Source: Aromatoleum toluvorans (lineage in GTDB: Bacteria > Pseudomonadota > Gammaproteobacteria > Burkholderiales > Rhodocyclaceae). From it: 64,000 nt of DNA. The stretch is from assembly GCF_012910905.1 (NCBI RefSeq), contig NZ_WTVN01000026.1, positions 1 through 64,000 of the forward strand. The letters run 5' to 3'. The position numbers and the translations under genes are program-made. A model generated the notes under the pieces. It was given only the letters and a program-made list of their open reading frames with translations, was not told where the DNA came from and did no database searches. Of this stretch, positions 10,034-20,317 are shown piece by piece (within the stretch, counting starts at the first letter, position 1; each line of letters opens with the position of its first letter).

Positions 10034-10924
10034 ATGGATTTCAAGACACTCGACGATTACGTAGGCCAGACTCCGCTGGTGCGCCTGCAGCGCATCGGGG
10101 CGGGGCGCAACAACGTGATCCTCGCCAAGCTCGAAGGCAACAACCCGGCCGGGTCGGTCAAGGACCGCCCGGCCTTGTCGATGATCGTGCATGCGGAGCG
10201 GCGCGGCGACATTCGCCCCGGCGATACGCTGATCGAGGCCACCAGCGGCAACACCGGCATTGCGTTGGCGATGGCGGCGGCGATCCGCGGCTATCGCATG
10301 ATTCTCGTGATGCCGGAAAACCAGAGCGTCGAGCGACGCCAGACGATGCGCGCCTTCGGCGCCGAGCTGGTGCTCACGCCGCGGGAAGGTGGCATGGAAA
10401 TGGCACGCGACGTGGCCGATCGCATGCGCGACGAAGGCAAGGGCATCATCCTCGATCAGTTCGCCAATCCCGATAATCCGCTCGCGCACTACGAGGCGAC
10501 GGGGCCGGAGATCTGGGAACAGACCGGCGGGCGCATCACGCATTTCGTCAGCAGCATGGGCACGACCGGCACCATCATGGGCTGTTCGCGCTTCCTCAAG
10601 GAAAAGAATCCGGCGATCCGCATCATCGGTTGCGAGCCGGACGAAGGTTCGCAGATTCCGGGCATCCGCAAGTGGCCCGAGGCCTATCTGCCGCGCATCT
10701 ATGAAAAGCCGCGCGTCGATGCGCTGGAGCGCGTGAGCCAGGCCGATGCGGAGGAGATGACGCGGCGGCTTGCGCGCGAAGAGGGCATCTTCGCCGGGAT
10801 TTCGTCGGGCGGCGCGATGCACGTGGCGGTCCGGCTCGCGGCGCAGCTGGAGAATGCCGTGATCGTGTCGGTGATCTGCGACCGGGGCGACCGTTACCTG
10901 TCGACGGGCGTGTTTCCCGGCTGA
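10034..10924 (+). CDS. cysM: cysteine synthase B
   Basis: CysM is a PLP enzyme that makes cysteine from O-acetylserine and sulfide, and S-sulfocysteine from thiosulfate. The 296 residues contain the PLP lysine in NNPAGSVKDRP (Lys43), the phosphate-binding TSGNTG loop (about 75-80) and the SSGG segment near the C-terminus. The shorter length and the NNPAGSVKDR motif fit the CysM subtype better than CysK. A palindrome lies just upstream. The start has no clear Shine-Dalgarno sequence. Confidence 0.93.
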   Translation: MDFKTLDDYVGQTPLVRLQRIGAGRNNVILAKLEGNNPAGSVKDRPALSMIVHAERRGDIRPGDTLIEATSGNTGIALAMAAAIRGYRMILVMPENQSVERRQTMRAFGAELVLTPREGGMEMARDVADRMRDEGKGIILDQFANPDNPLAHYEATGPEIWEQTGGRITHFVSSMGTTGTIMGCSRFLKEKNPAIRIIGCEPDEGSQIPGIRKWPEAYLPRIYEKPRVDALERVSQADAEEMTRRLAREEGIFAGISSGGAMHVAVRLAAQLENAVIVSVICDRGDRYLSTGVFPG

Positions 10925-10944
10925 AGGCATTTCTGGAGTCGTAG

Positions 10945-11733
10945 ATGCCGGTCCTCGTATTCGATATCGAAACCATTCCGGACGTGGCCGGCATCCGGGT
11001 GCTCAACGGCCTGCCGGATGATCTGAGTGACTACGAGGTTGCGGAGTTTGCGTTCCAGCAGCGCCGCGCCGCGAGCGGAACCGATTTTCTGCAGCATCAC
11101 CTGCAGCGCGTCGTGACGATTTCATGTGCGCTGCGGGATGCGAACCAGTTTCGCGTGTTCTCGCTGTCGGAGCCGGACAGTGGCGAAGGCGAGATCATCC
11201 AGCGCTTCTTCGACGGCATCGAGCGCTACACGCCGCAGATCGTGTCGTGGAACGGCGGCGGCTTCGATCTGCCGGTCCTGCATTACCGCGGCCTGCGCCA
11301 TGGCGTGTCGGCGCCGCGCTACTGGGATCAGGGCGAGGGCGACTATCACGACTCGCGTGACTTCAAGTGGAACAACTACATCGGCCGCTATCACAGCCGC
11401 CATCTCGACCTGATGGATCTGCTGGCGATGTACCAGCCGCGTGCGAATGCGCCGCTCGACGAACTCGCGAAGCTGATGGGCTTTCCGGGCAAGCTCGGGA
11501 TGGACGGCTCGGCGGTGTGGCCGGCGTGGCAGGAAGGGCGGATCGCGGAGATTCGCGACTATTGCGAGACGGATGTCGTGAACACCTATCTCGTGTATCT
11601 GGGTTTCCAGCGGATGCGCGGCCAGCTGGACACGGCCGCCTACGTGGCCGAACTGGACGTGGTGCGCGGCTCGCTCGCGCGCGTCGACGCGCCGCACTGG
11701 AAGGAATTCCTGGCCGCCTGGCCGGCGTCCTGA
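10945..11733 (+). CDS. predicted 3'-5' exonuclease, PolB-like
   Basis: The 262 residues carry the DnaQ-like exonuclease signature: DIET with Asp7 and Glu9 (ExoI), SWNGGGFDLPVL (ExoII region) and a YCETD segment (ExoIII). It matches the stand-alone family resembling the proofreading domain of family B DNA polymerases. Nuclease activity is expected from the retained acidic residues; its biological role is not established. A good GGAG site precedes the ATG. It converges with nirS1, with a terminator between them. Confidence 0.85.
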   Translation: MPVLVFDIETIPDVAGIRVLNGLPDDLSDYEVAEFAFQQRRAASGTDFLQHHLQRVVTISCALRDANQFRVFSLSEPDSGEGEIIQRFFDGIERYTPQIVSWNGGGFDLPVLHYRGLRHGVSAPRYWDQGEGDYHDSRDFKWNNYIGRYHSRHLDLMDLLAMYQPRANAPLDELAKLMGFPGKLGMDGSAVWPAWQEGRIAEIRDYCETDVVNTYLVYLGFQRMRGQLDTAAYVAELDVVRGSLARVDAPHWKEFLAAWPAS

Positions 11734-11781
11734 CTTCCTTCTTCCTTCCGGCCTGAAAGCGAATCGCGCTTCCTGATAAGT

Positions 11782-11810
11782 AAAAAAACGGCCAGCGTGA
11801 TGGCTGGCCG
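11782..11810 (-). terminator. intrinsic terminator of nirS1
   Basis: On the minus strand an 8-bp stem (CGGCCAGC / GCTGGCCG) with a 6-base loop is followed by seven T. It lies 39 bases past the nirS1 stop and also separates the convergent exonuclease gene. Confidence 0.9.
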
Positions 11811-11848
11811 TCGGTGCTACGGTCCGGGGCGGCGGGGCCGCCACGGGA

Positions 11849-13636
<1,788 letters not shown>

Positions 13637-13679
13637 GATGTCATATTCGTAGACCTGATCGGCGTCCCGGTACAGCCGC

Positions 13680-14504
13680 TCACCCCGCGAGCGCGAGTTC
13701 GTCGCGTTGCGGAGCCTGGCTGAGGAGTTCGTGCAGCGAGACGACGGAGCCGACCATGATGAGTGCGGGCGATTTGATTTCTGCGCGCCGTACCGACGCC
13801 GCAAGGCGGTCGACGCGATCGGTCAGGGTGACCTGGCGGTTCGTGGTGCCGGCGTGCACCACGGCGGCAGGGGTGTCGCCGGGCAGACCGTGGGCGATGA
13901 GTTCTCGGCAGATGATGTCGAGCGCGCCGAGTCCCATGTAGATCACGACTGTCTGCTGGGGGCGGGCGAGGGCGGGCCAGTCGAGGTTCACCGTGCCGTC
14001 CTTGAGATGCCCAGTGGTGAAGATCACCGAGCGCGCGTGCTCGCGATGCGTGAGCGGCATGCCGGTACAGGCGGAGATGCCGCAGGCAGCCGTGATGCCC
14101 GGCACCACGTCGCAGGGGACCCCGCTGCGGACCAGTTCTTCCATCTCTTCCCCGCCGCGCCCGAACATGAAGGGGTCGCCGCCCTTGAGCCTCACCACGT
14201 CCACGCCGGTTTGCGCGAGTTGGACGAGCAGCGCGTTGATCTGGTCCTGCGGCAGTGCATGATTCCCGGCTTCCTTGCCGACATAGATCATGCGGGCAGA
14301 GCGATTGACGAGCGCGAGGACGCCGTCCCCGACGAGGTTGTCATACACGATGACTTTCGCTTCGCTGATCAGGCGCGCGGCTTTCAGGGTCAGCAGGTCG
14401 GGGTCGCCGGGGCCGGCTCCGACCAGATAGACCTTGCCGTGCGCGCGGGGAACTTCGCCGGCGCCGTGCCGCCTGGCTCCGGTCACGCCGTTGTGCATGC
14501 TCAT
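13680..14504 (-). CDS. nirE: uroporphyrinogen-III C-methyltransferase for heme d1
   Basis: NirE (SUMT) methylates uroporphyrinogen III twice with SAM to give precorrin-2, the entry to siroheme and heme d1. The 274 residues show the SUMT motifs VYLVGAGPGDPDLLT, VVRLKGGDPFMFGRGGEE and VVPGITAACG. It stands alone without a CysG dehydrogenase/ferrochelatase domain, as expected for a nir-cluster copy. It is divergent from nirC and lies upstream of nirS1 on the same strand, so the two may form an operon. The placement supports NirE rather than cobalamin CobA. Confidence 0.9.
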   Translation of the reverse strand: MSMHNGVTGARRHGAGEVPRAHGKVYLVGAGPGDPDLLTLKAARLISEAKVIVYDNLVGDGVLALVNRSARMIYVGKEAGNHALPQDQINALLVQLAQTGVDVVRLKGGDPFMFGRGGEEMEELVRSGVPCDVVPGITAACGISACTGMPLTHREHARSVIFTTGHLKDGTVNLDWPALARPQQTVVIYMGLGALDIICRELIAHGLPGDTPAAVVHAGTTNRQVTLTDRVDRLAASVRRAEIKSPALIMVGSVVSLHELLSQAPQRDELALAG

Positions 14505-14610
14505 GAATGGCTCTCCAGGTCGCCGCGCGGGCGGTGCGGCGCGGCTCTTTCTTGGTTTGGCAAACAGCTGTTTCGCGACGCCACTGTATCCCTACTCGCC
14601 GTCCGGGAAA

Positions 14611-14624
14611 TTAACCGATATCAA
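14611..14624. promoter_or_regulatory. candidate Fnr/Dnr box between nirE and nirC
   Basis: TTAACCGATATCAA resembles the TTGAT-N4-ATCAA consensus of Crp/Fnr-family regulators (right half perfect, left half 3/5). It lies about 107 bases from both the nirE and the nirC start codon, so it could serve both divergent promoters under low oxygen or NO. Confidence 0.5.
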
Positions 14625-14731
14625 GGAGCGCGGGATGCCGTGCGATTGATACTTCTCCCGCCTTTCCGGCTCCGGGGCCTCATGCCGCTCCCGACGTGCC
14701 GGAACCCGAGCCAAACCGCTGGAGAAAGAAT

Positions 14732-15088
14732 GTGTTGGGTGGGATTGTTCGGACGATGTCCCTGGTGTGCGCCGCGATGATGGCGGCACAGCCGGCCGTG
14801 GCTCAGCCCGGTGCGCCCGGGAGCGAACGTGTTCGCGAGCTGGTGCATCTCGTGCGCCAGGATTGCGGGTCGTGCCACGGTCTTACGCTGCAGGGCGGGC
14901 TGGGCCCCGCACTGACTGCAGCAAGCCTGAGTGGCAAGCCGCGCGACAGCCTGGTCGCGACGGTTCTCGGTGGCCGTCCCGGTACCCCGATGCCGCCATT
15001 TCGCGGCATCGTCGCGGACGACGAGGCGGAGTGGATCGTCGAACGCCTGCTCGAAGGCTTTCCCTCGGATTCCGGCGCGTCGCGCTGA
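14732..15088 (+). CDS. nirC: cytochrome c55x NirC
   Basis: NirC is a small periplasmic c-type cytochrome of nir clusters, proposed as electron donor to NirS or in d1 heme maturation. From the GTG at 14732 (GGAG seven bases upstream) the protein is 118 residues, with a Sec signal peptide (about 1-24) and one heme site CGSCH (45-49). An MPPF methionine near the C-terminal half is the likely sixth ligand. An earlier in-frame GTG at 14696 lacks a ribosome binding site. It heads the rightward nirCF-DL-GH operon. Confidence 0.85.
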   Translation: MLGGIVRTMSLVCAAMMAAQPAVAQPGAPGSERVRELVHLVRQDCGSCHGLTLQGGLGPALTAASLSGKPRDSLVATVLGGRPGTPMPPFRGIVADDEAEWIVERLLEGFPSDSGASR

Positions 15089-15138
15089 GCGAGGCCCCGC
15101 CCGGATATGTCGCACATGAATACCAAATGAGGCGCCAG

Positions 15139-16326
15139 ATGCTGCAATTCTTCGTCAAATACATGTGGTGGATCGTTCCGTTGGTGCTGCTGTCGGCCTG
15201 CGCAGGACCGCAACCGGTGCTGCGCGGGACCGGCGATCTCGGCGTCGTCATCGAGCGCGCAACGGGCCAGATGCAGGTCATCGAGACCTCGGGGCGCAAA
15301 TCGCTCGCGCAGGTGTCCGGTCTCGGCGATCTGTCGCATGCGTCGGTGGTTTTCTCGCGCGACAGCCGCTATGCCTACGTGTTCGGCCGCGATGGCGGAC
15401 TCACGAAGGTCGACCTGCTGACGGCGTCCATCGCCGGGCGCGTCGTGCAGGCGGGCAATGCCATCGGCGGGGCGATTTCGCAGGACGGACGCCTCGTTGT
15501 CGCGCAGAACTACGAACCGGGCGGCATCAAGGCATTCGATGCCGATACGCTGGAGCTCGTCGCCGACGTGCCGGCCGACTTCGGGTCGGAAGGCAAGCGC
15601 TCGAAGGTCGTCGGCCTCGCGGATCTGCCGGGCAACCGTTTCGTGTACGCGCTGTTCGATGCCAACGAGATCCGCGTGACCGACCTGTCCGACCCCAGGC
15701 ATCCGAAGACCGAGCGCTACCCGGCCGGCAAGCAGCCGTACGACGCGCTGGTCACGCCGGACGGGCGTTACTACATCGCGGGGCTCTTCGGCGAGGACGG
15801 GTTGTCCCTGCTGGATCTGTGGCAGCCGGAGCTGGGCGTGCGCACGATCCTGCCCGGTTACGGGCGCGGCGAACAGGCCTTGCCCGTGTACAAGATGCCG
15901 CACCTGCGCGGCTGGGCGGTCGCGGGCGGACGTGCCTACCTGCCGGCGATCGGGCGGCACGAGGTGCTGGTCGTCGAACTCGGGAGCTGGAAAGAGGTCA
16001 CCCGCATTCCCGTCAAGAGCCAGCCCGTGTTCGTGATGGCGCGCCCCGATGGGCGTGAGGTGTGGGTGAATTTCGCGTTCCCCGACAACGGCTGGATGCA
16101 GGTCATCGATACCTTCACGAACCGCACCGTCAATACGTTCCAGCCCGGTCGGGCAATCCTGCATCTCGAATTCACGCCGCGCGGGGAAGCCGTGTGGATC
16201 TCGGCGCGCGACGACAACAAGGTCGCAATCTACGACACGCGCAGCCACCAGAAGCTTGCCGAGTTGCCGGCGGCGAGCCCGAGCGGCATCTTCTTCACGA
16301 GCCGCGCGTTCCGGACGGGCTTCTGA
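15139..16326 (+). CDS. nirF: heme d1 biosynthesis protein NirF (lipoprotein)
   Basis: NirF is a periplasmic d1-type beta-propeller needed for the late steps of d1 heme synthesis and shares its fold with the NirS d1 domain. The ATG at 15139 has GAGG at 15129-15132; an ATG at 15127 has none. This gives 395 residues, close to known NirF proteins. Residues 1-20 form a lipoprotein signal (VLLLSAC), suggesting membrane anchoring on the periplasmic side. Propeller blade motifs such as DGRYYIAGLFGEDGLSL and a C-terminal DDNKVAIYDTRS are present. nirDL begins two bases later. Confidence 0.9.
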   Translation: MLQFFVKYMWWIVPLVLLSACAGPQPVLRGTGDLGVVIERATGQMQVIETSGRKSLAQVSGLGDLSHASVVFSRDSRYAYVFGRDGGLTKVDLLTASIAGRVVQAGNAIGGAISQDGRLVVAQNYEPGGIKAFDADTLELVADVPADFGSEGKRSKVVGLADLPGNRFVYALFDANEIRVTDLSDPRHPKTERYPAGKQPYDALVTPDGRYYIAGLFGEDGLSLLDLWQPELGVRTILPGYGRGEQALPVYKMPHLRGWAVAGGRAYLPAIGRHEVLVVELGSWKEVTRIPVKSQPVFVMARPDGREVWVNFAFPDNGWMQVIDTFTNRTVNTFQPGRAILHLEFTPRGEAVWISARDDNKVAIYDTRSHQKLAELPAASPSGIFFTSRAFRTGF

Positions 16327-16327
16327 C

Positions 16328-17383
16328 ATGAGCTGCCCTGGTGCACGTCTCGTCGATATTGCGCAGGCCGACCTCTCCGGTGGGAGTGTCGGCTCGGGGG
16401 CCTTCCGGGTGCTGAACGACTACCAGCGCGATTTTCCGCTCGTCCCCCGGCCGTTCGCCGAGATCGCCGCCCGCTGCGGGCTGGACGAGGCGGCCGTGCT
16501 CGACGCATTGCGCGCCTGGACCGCGTCCGGCGTCGTCAGCCGTGTCGGCGCGGTGTTCGCGCCGCGACGCATCGGCGCGAGCGCGCTCGCCGCCCTCGCG
16601 GCGCCTGCGGACCGGCTCGATGCGATCGCCGCGCGCGTCAGCGCGGTCGCCGAAGTCAATCACAACTACCAGCGCGAGCATGCCTTCAATCTGTGGTTTG
16701 TCGTCACGGCAGCCTCGGCGCAGCGTCTGGACGAGCTCATCGCGGGCATCGAAGCCGATACCGGCTGTGCGGTGATCGTGCTGCCGCTCGAGGAGGAGTT
16801 CCACATCGACCTGGGCTTCGATCTCGTCGCCGGGCGCAGCGATGCAACCGGGATGCGCGGGATGCCCGCGCCCGCCGACGAGAGTGCCGCCTGTGCACTA
16901 CCGGGCCTGGAGCGCAATTTCATGCGCGCGCTGCAATCCGGCCTGCGGATCGCCGAGCGGCCCTTCGAGGCGCTCGGGCATGAAGCCGGGCTCAGCGAGG
17001 GGATGGCGATCGAGCTGATCGAGCGCTGGGTCGCCGAAGGCCTGATCAAGCGCTTCGGCGTCGTCGTGCGCCACCATGAGCTGGGCTTTCGCGCCAATGC
17101 AATGTGCGTGTGGGACGTTCCCGATGCCGAAGCCGGTCGAATCGGCCGCCTGCTCGCCGCGGAGCCTGCCGTGACGCTGTGCTATCGCCGGCGGCGCGCG
17201 CTCCCGGACTGGCCGTATAACCTGTTCTGCATGATCCACGGCCGCACCCGTGACGCCGTGCAGGCTGCGCGCGGCGACATCGCGCGCCGCATCGGCCTCG
17301 ACCGTTGGCGCCACGAAGTGCTGTTCAGCTGTCGGCGCTTCAAGCAGCAGGGCGCCTGCTACCTGACGGATTCGGGCACATGA
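16328..17383 (+). CDS. nirDL: siroheme decarboxylase subunit, NirD-NirL fusion
   Basis: Together with NirG and NirH it converts siroheme to didecarboxysiroheme, the second stage of d1 heme synthesis. The 351 residues contain two Lrp/AsnC-like siroheme decarboxylase units: a NirD-type half (about 25-175, with NHNYQREHAFNLWFV) and a NirL-type half (about 190-345, with LCYRRRRALPDWPYNLFCM). Each half has a winged-helix-like part followed by a ferredoxin-like fold. The ATG lies one base after the nirF stop. It overlaps nirG by four bases (ATGA). Fused NirDL is known in other denitrifiers. Confidence 0.9.
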   Translation: MSCPGARLVDIAQADLSGGSVGSGAFRVLNDYQRDFPLVPRPFAEIAARCGLDEAAVLDALRAWTASGVVSRVGAVFAPRRIGASALAALAAPADRLDAIAARVSAVAEVNHNYQREHAFNLWFVVTAASAQRLDELIAGIEADTGCAVIVLPLEEEFHIDLGFDLVAGRSDATGMRGMPAPADESAACALPGLERNFMRALQSGLRIAERPFEALGHEAGLSEGMAIELIERWVAEGLIKRFGVVVRHHELGFRANAMCVWDVPDAEAGRIGRLLAAEPAVTLCYRRRRALPDWPYNLFCMIHGRTRDAVQAARGDIARRIGLDRWRHEVLFSCRRFKQQGACYLTDSGT

Positions 17384-17862
17384 GCGCCCGCTCCCGACCG
17401 GCCGACGTGTCCGGCGCGCTCGACGACACCGACCGCGCGCTCATCAACGTGCTCCAGGGCGATTTTCCGCTCTCGCGCCACCCGTTCGCCGACGTCGGCG
17501 CCCGCCTCGGACTGGAGGAAGCCGACGTGCTCGCACGCCTGCGCCGCCTGCTCGACGCGCGCGTGCTCACGCGGTTCGGCCCGATGTTCCAGATCGAGCG
17601 CATCGGCGGCGCGTTCTGTCTTGCGGCGATGCGGATTCCCGAAGAGCGCTTCGGGCAGGTCGCCGAGCGCGTCAACGAATTCGCCGAGGTCGCGCACAAC
17701 TACCGTCGCGACCATGCCCTCAACATGTGGTTCGTGCTCGCCACCGAGCGTCCCGAAGGCGTCGCCGACTGCGCGCGGCGCATCGAGGCGGCGACCGGTC
17801 TGCCCGTGTTCCTGTTCCCGAAGGAGCGCGAATACTTCGTCGAGATGAAGCTGGAGGCATGA
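17380..17862 (+). CDS. nirG: siroheme decarboxylase subunit NirG
   Basis: A 160-residue Lrp/AsnC-like protein of the NirDLGH complex. It has the HNYRRDHALNMWFVL motif that parallels the NirD half of nirDL, and an FLFPKEREYFVEMKLEA end typical of NirG. The ATG at 17380 overlaps the nirDL stop and its stop overlaps the nirH start (ATGATGA), so translation is coupled. It is cytoplasmic, with no signal peptide. Confidence 0.88.
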   Translation: MSARSRPADVSGALDDTDRALINVLQGDFPLSRHPFADVGARLGLEEADVLARLRRLLDARVLTRFGPMFQIERIGGAFCLAAMRIPEERFGQVAERVNEFAEVAHNYRRDHALNMWFVLATERPEGVADCARRIEAATGLPVFLFPKEREYFVEMKLEA

Positions 17863-18365
17863 TGAGTACCGGAGCCGACGAACTCGACCGTCGCATCGTC
17901 GTTGCGACCCAGGGCGGCCTGCCGCTGGTGTCCGACCCCTGGGGGGCGGTCGCCGCGGAACTCGGCATCTCCGCCGACGAACTCGTCGGGCGCGTCGAGT
18001 CGATGCTCGAGCGGGGGGTGATCCGCCGCATCGGTGCCGTGCCGAACCACTACGCGATCGGTTATACGGCAAACGGCATGAGCGTATGGGACGTCGCCGA
18101 CGAGACCGTCGATGCCGTGGGCGAATGGCTTGGCGCCTTGCCGGCGGTCACGCACTGCTATCGCCGCCCACGCCGCCTGCCGGACTGGACGTACAACCTC
18201 TTCGCGATGGTCCATGGCCGCAGCCGCGAGGCCGTGCGCGATCAGCTCGAAGAAATCGCCGCACGCCTCGAGGCCCGTTTCCCGGGTGCGTGCCGGGCGC
18301 GCGACGTATTGTTCTCGTCGGCCATCCTGAAGAAAACCGGTCTGCGCATCGGCGCCGCCGCGTGA
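17859..18365 (+). CDS. nirH: siroheme decarboxylase subunit NirH
   Basis: A 168-residue member of the same family, closest to the NirL half by its CYRRPRRLPDWTYNLFAMVHG motif. The start is ATG at 17859 (GGAG just upstream), overlapping the nirG stop by four bases; a second ATG follows immediately. It ends the nirCF-DL-GH run. The 207 bases before nirS2 hold an Fnr-like box and a separate inverted repeat but no gene. Confidence 0.88.
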   Translation: MMSTGADELDRRIVVATQGGLPLVSDPWGAVAAELGISADELVGRVESMLERGVIRRIGAVPNHYAIGYTANGMSVWDVADETVDAVGEWLGALPAVTHCYRRPRRLPDWTYNLFAMVHGRSREAVRDQLEEIAARLEARFPGACRARDVLFSSAILKKTGLRIGAAA

Positions 18366-18417
18366 GCGCGGTTATTGCGCCACTCCGTCCGCACGGCATG
18401 TTTTCGTGCATTCAATT

Positions 18418-18438
18418 TGAGCAAATATTATTGGCTCA
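18418..18438. repeat. inverted repeat in the nirH-nirS2 gap
   Basis: TGAGC and GCTCA flank an 11-base A/T-rich spacer. It lies about 135 bases before nirS2 in an otherwise non-coding, locally A/T-rich stretch. It may be a regulator half-site pair; the regulator is not known. Confidence 0.3.
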
Positions 18439-18477
18439 TATGCGCACGGATTTTGCCCATACATCGACAGGGGAAAT

Positions 18478-18491
18478 TTAGCGTACATCAA
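18478..18491 (+). promoter_or_regulatory. candidate Fnr/Dnr box upstream of nirS2
   Basis: TTAGCGTACATCAA has a perfect ATCAA right half and a degenerate left half. It lies 81 bases before the nirS2 start codon. It shares the TTAxC-N4-ATCAA form with the box at 14611-14624, which supports one regulator acting on both. Confidence 0.5.
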
Positions 18492-18572
18492 AGATTACCG
18501 TCTGGCATAGGCGCACCATCCGCAGCAACGTTGAAAGCAGCATTACATCCCGCGTCATTCAAGGAGAGAAAA

Positions 18573-20258
18573 GTGCAGAACGCAAAGAGGATCGGAAAAA
18601 TGCTCGCCCTGGCCATGCTACCGATGGCGGTAAGCGCGGCCTGGGCGCAGACGGCGGCGCCGGAGATGACGTCCGAAGAGAAGGCGAAGGCAAAGCAGAT
18701 CTACTTCGAACGTTGTGCCGGATGCCACGGCGTGCTGCGCAAGGGCGCGACGGGCAAGAACCTCGAGCCGCACTGGACGAAGACTGCTGCGGATGGCACG
18801 AAACTCGAAGGCGGCACCCTGAAGCTGGGTACCGAGCGTCTTGAAAAGATCATCTCCTACGGTACCGAAGGCGGGATGGTCAACTACGACGACATCCTGA
18901 CGAAGGAAGAAATCAACATCATGGCGCGGTACATCCAGCAGACGCCGGATGTCCCGCCCGAGTTCTCGCTGAAGGACATGAAGGACAGCTGGAAGCTGAT
19001 CGTTCCGGTGAAGGACCGTCCGAAGAAGCAGATGAACAACGTGAACCTGAAGAACGTCTTCGCGATCACGTTGCGCGATGCCGGCAAACTCGCGCTGATC
19101 GACGGCGACACGCACAAGATCTGGAAGGTGCTCGATACCGGCTATGCGGTGCATATCTCGCGCCTCTCGGCTTCCGGGCGCTATGTGTATACGGTCGGCC
19201 GCGACGGCCTGACCACGATCATCGACATGTGGTACGAAGAGCCGAAGACCGTCGCAACCGTCCGCCTCGGTTCCGATGCGCGCTCGGTCGATACGTCGAA
19301 GTTCAAGGGCTATGAGGACAAGTACCTGATCGGCGGCACCTACTGGCCGCCCCAGTACTCGATCATGGACGGCGAGACGCTGGAACCGATCAAGATCGTC
19401 TCCACGCGCGGCCAGACCGTGGATGGCGAATATCACCCCGAGCCGCGCGTCGCCTCCATCGTCGCTTCGATGGTCAAGCCCGAGTGGGTCGTGAACGTCA
19501 AGGAGACGGGCCAGATCATGCTCGTCGACTACACCGACATCAAGAACCTGAAGACGACGACGATCGAGTCCGCAAAGTTCCTGCATGACGGCGGCTGGGA
19601 CATGTCGAAGCGCTACTTCATGGTCGCGGCGAACGCCTCCAACAAGGTGGCAGCGGTCGACACCAAGACCGGCAAGCTGGCGGCCCTGGTGGACACCGCG
19701 AAGATCCCGCACCCGGGACGCGGCGCGAACTTCATGCACCCGCAGTTTGGCCCGGTGTGGACGACCGGCCACCTCGGCGCGGACGTGATCTCGGTGATTT
19801 CGACGGCGTCGGACAATCCGAAGCACGCGAAATTCAAGCAGAACAACTGGAAGGTCGTGCAGGAGCTGAAGATGCCGGGCGCCGGCAACCTGTTCGTCAA
19901 GACGCACCCGAAGTCCACGCACCTGTGGGCGGACGCGCCGATGAACCCCGAGCGCGAGATTGCCGAGTCGGTCTATGTGTATGACATGAAGGACCTCGGC
20001 AAGGCGCCGCAGCGTCTCGACGTCGCGAAGGATTCCGGCCTGCCGGAAAGCAAGGCGATCCGCCGCGCCACCCACCCGGAGTTCAACGAAGCGGGCAACG
20101 AGGTGTGGATCTCGCTGTGGGGCGGCAAGACCGACCAGTCCGCGATCGTCATCTACGACGACAAGACGCTCAAGCTGAAGAAGGTCATCACCGATCCGAG
20201 CATCGTTACGCCAACCGGCAAGTTCAACGTGTTCAACACCATGCACGACGTCTATTGA
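18573..20258 (+). CDS. nirS: cytochrome cd1 nitrite reductase, copy 2 (P. stutzeri-like)
   Basis: A second complete NirS. The GTG at 18573 has an AAGGAG six bases upstream and yields a clean signal peptide (about 1-26, ending AWAQ). The longer open frame from 18375 lacks both and was rejected. The 561 residues carry the c-heme site CAGCH (48-52), a GGMVNYDD methionine region, [16 protein letters not shown] and FLHDGGWD, so the d1 ligand and both distal His are kept. It lacks the N-terminal Tyr arm of copy 1 and is strikingly like P. stutzeri NirS, with the same downstream genes nirT and nirB. Nitrite reduction to NO is expected. Confidence 0.96.
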   Translation: MQNAKRIGKMLALAMLPMAVSAAWAQTAAPEMTSEEKAKAKQIYFERCAGCHGVLRKGATGKNLEPHWTKTAADGTKLEGGTLKLGTERLEKIISYGTEGGMVNYDDILTKEEINIMARYIQQTPDVPPEFSLKDMKDSWKLIVPVKDRPKKQMNNVNLKNVFAITLRDAGKLALIDGDTHKIWKVLDTGYAVHISRLSASGRYVYTVGRDGLTTIIDMWYEEPKTVATVRLGSDARSVDTSKFKGYEDKYLIGGTYWPPQYSIMDGETLEPIKIVSTRGQTVDGEYHPEPRVASIVASMVKPEWVVNVKETGQIMLVDYTDIKNLKTTTIESAKFLHDGGWDMSKRYFMVAANASNKVAAVDTKTGKLAALVDTAKIPHPGRGANFMHPQFGPVWTTGHLGADVISVISTASDNPKHAKFKQNNWKVVQELKMPGAGNLFVKTHPKSTHLWADAPMNPEREIAESVYVYDMKDLGKAPQRLDVAKDSGLPESKAIRRATHPEFNEAGNEVWISLWGGKTDQSAIVIYDDKTLKLKKVITDPSIVTPTGKFNVFNTMHDVY

Positions 20259-20280
20259 TCGCGCCGGCGATCTCCTGCTG

Positions 20281-20304
20281 AGCCCCCCGCCCCGGTGGGG
20301 GGCT
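20281..20304 (+). other. hairpin between nirS2 and nirT
   Basis: AGCCCCCC and GGGGGGCT form an 8-bp stem with an 8-base loop and no T run, ending a few bases before nirT. It could be an mRNA stabilising or attenuating element that lets nirS2 be expressed above nirT; this is inference. Confidence 0.5.
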
Positions 20305-20317
20305 AAGGATGAATACG

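Noticed and set aside
18375-18572. A longer N-terminus for nirS2 starting at 18375
   Set aside because: It would pass through the Fnr-like box and hides the signal peptide; the GTG at 18573 has a proper ribosome binding site.
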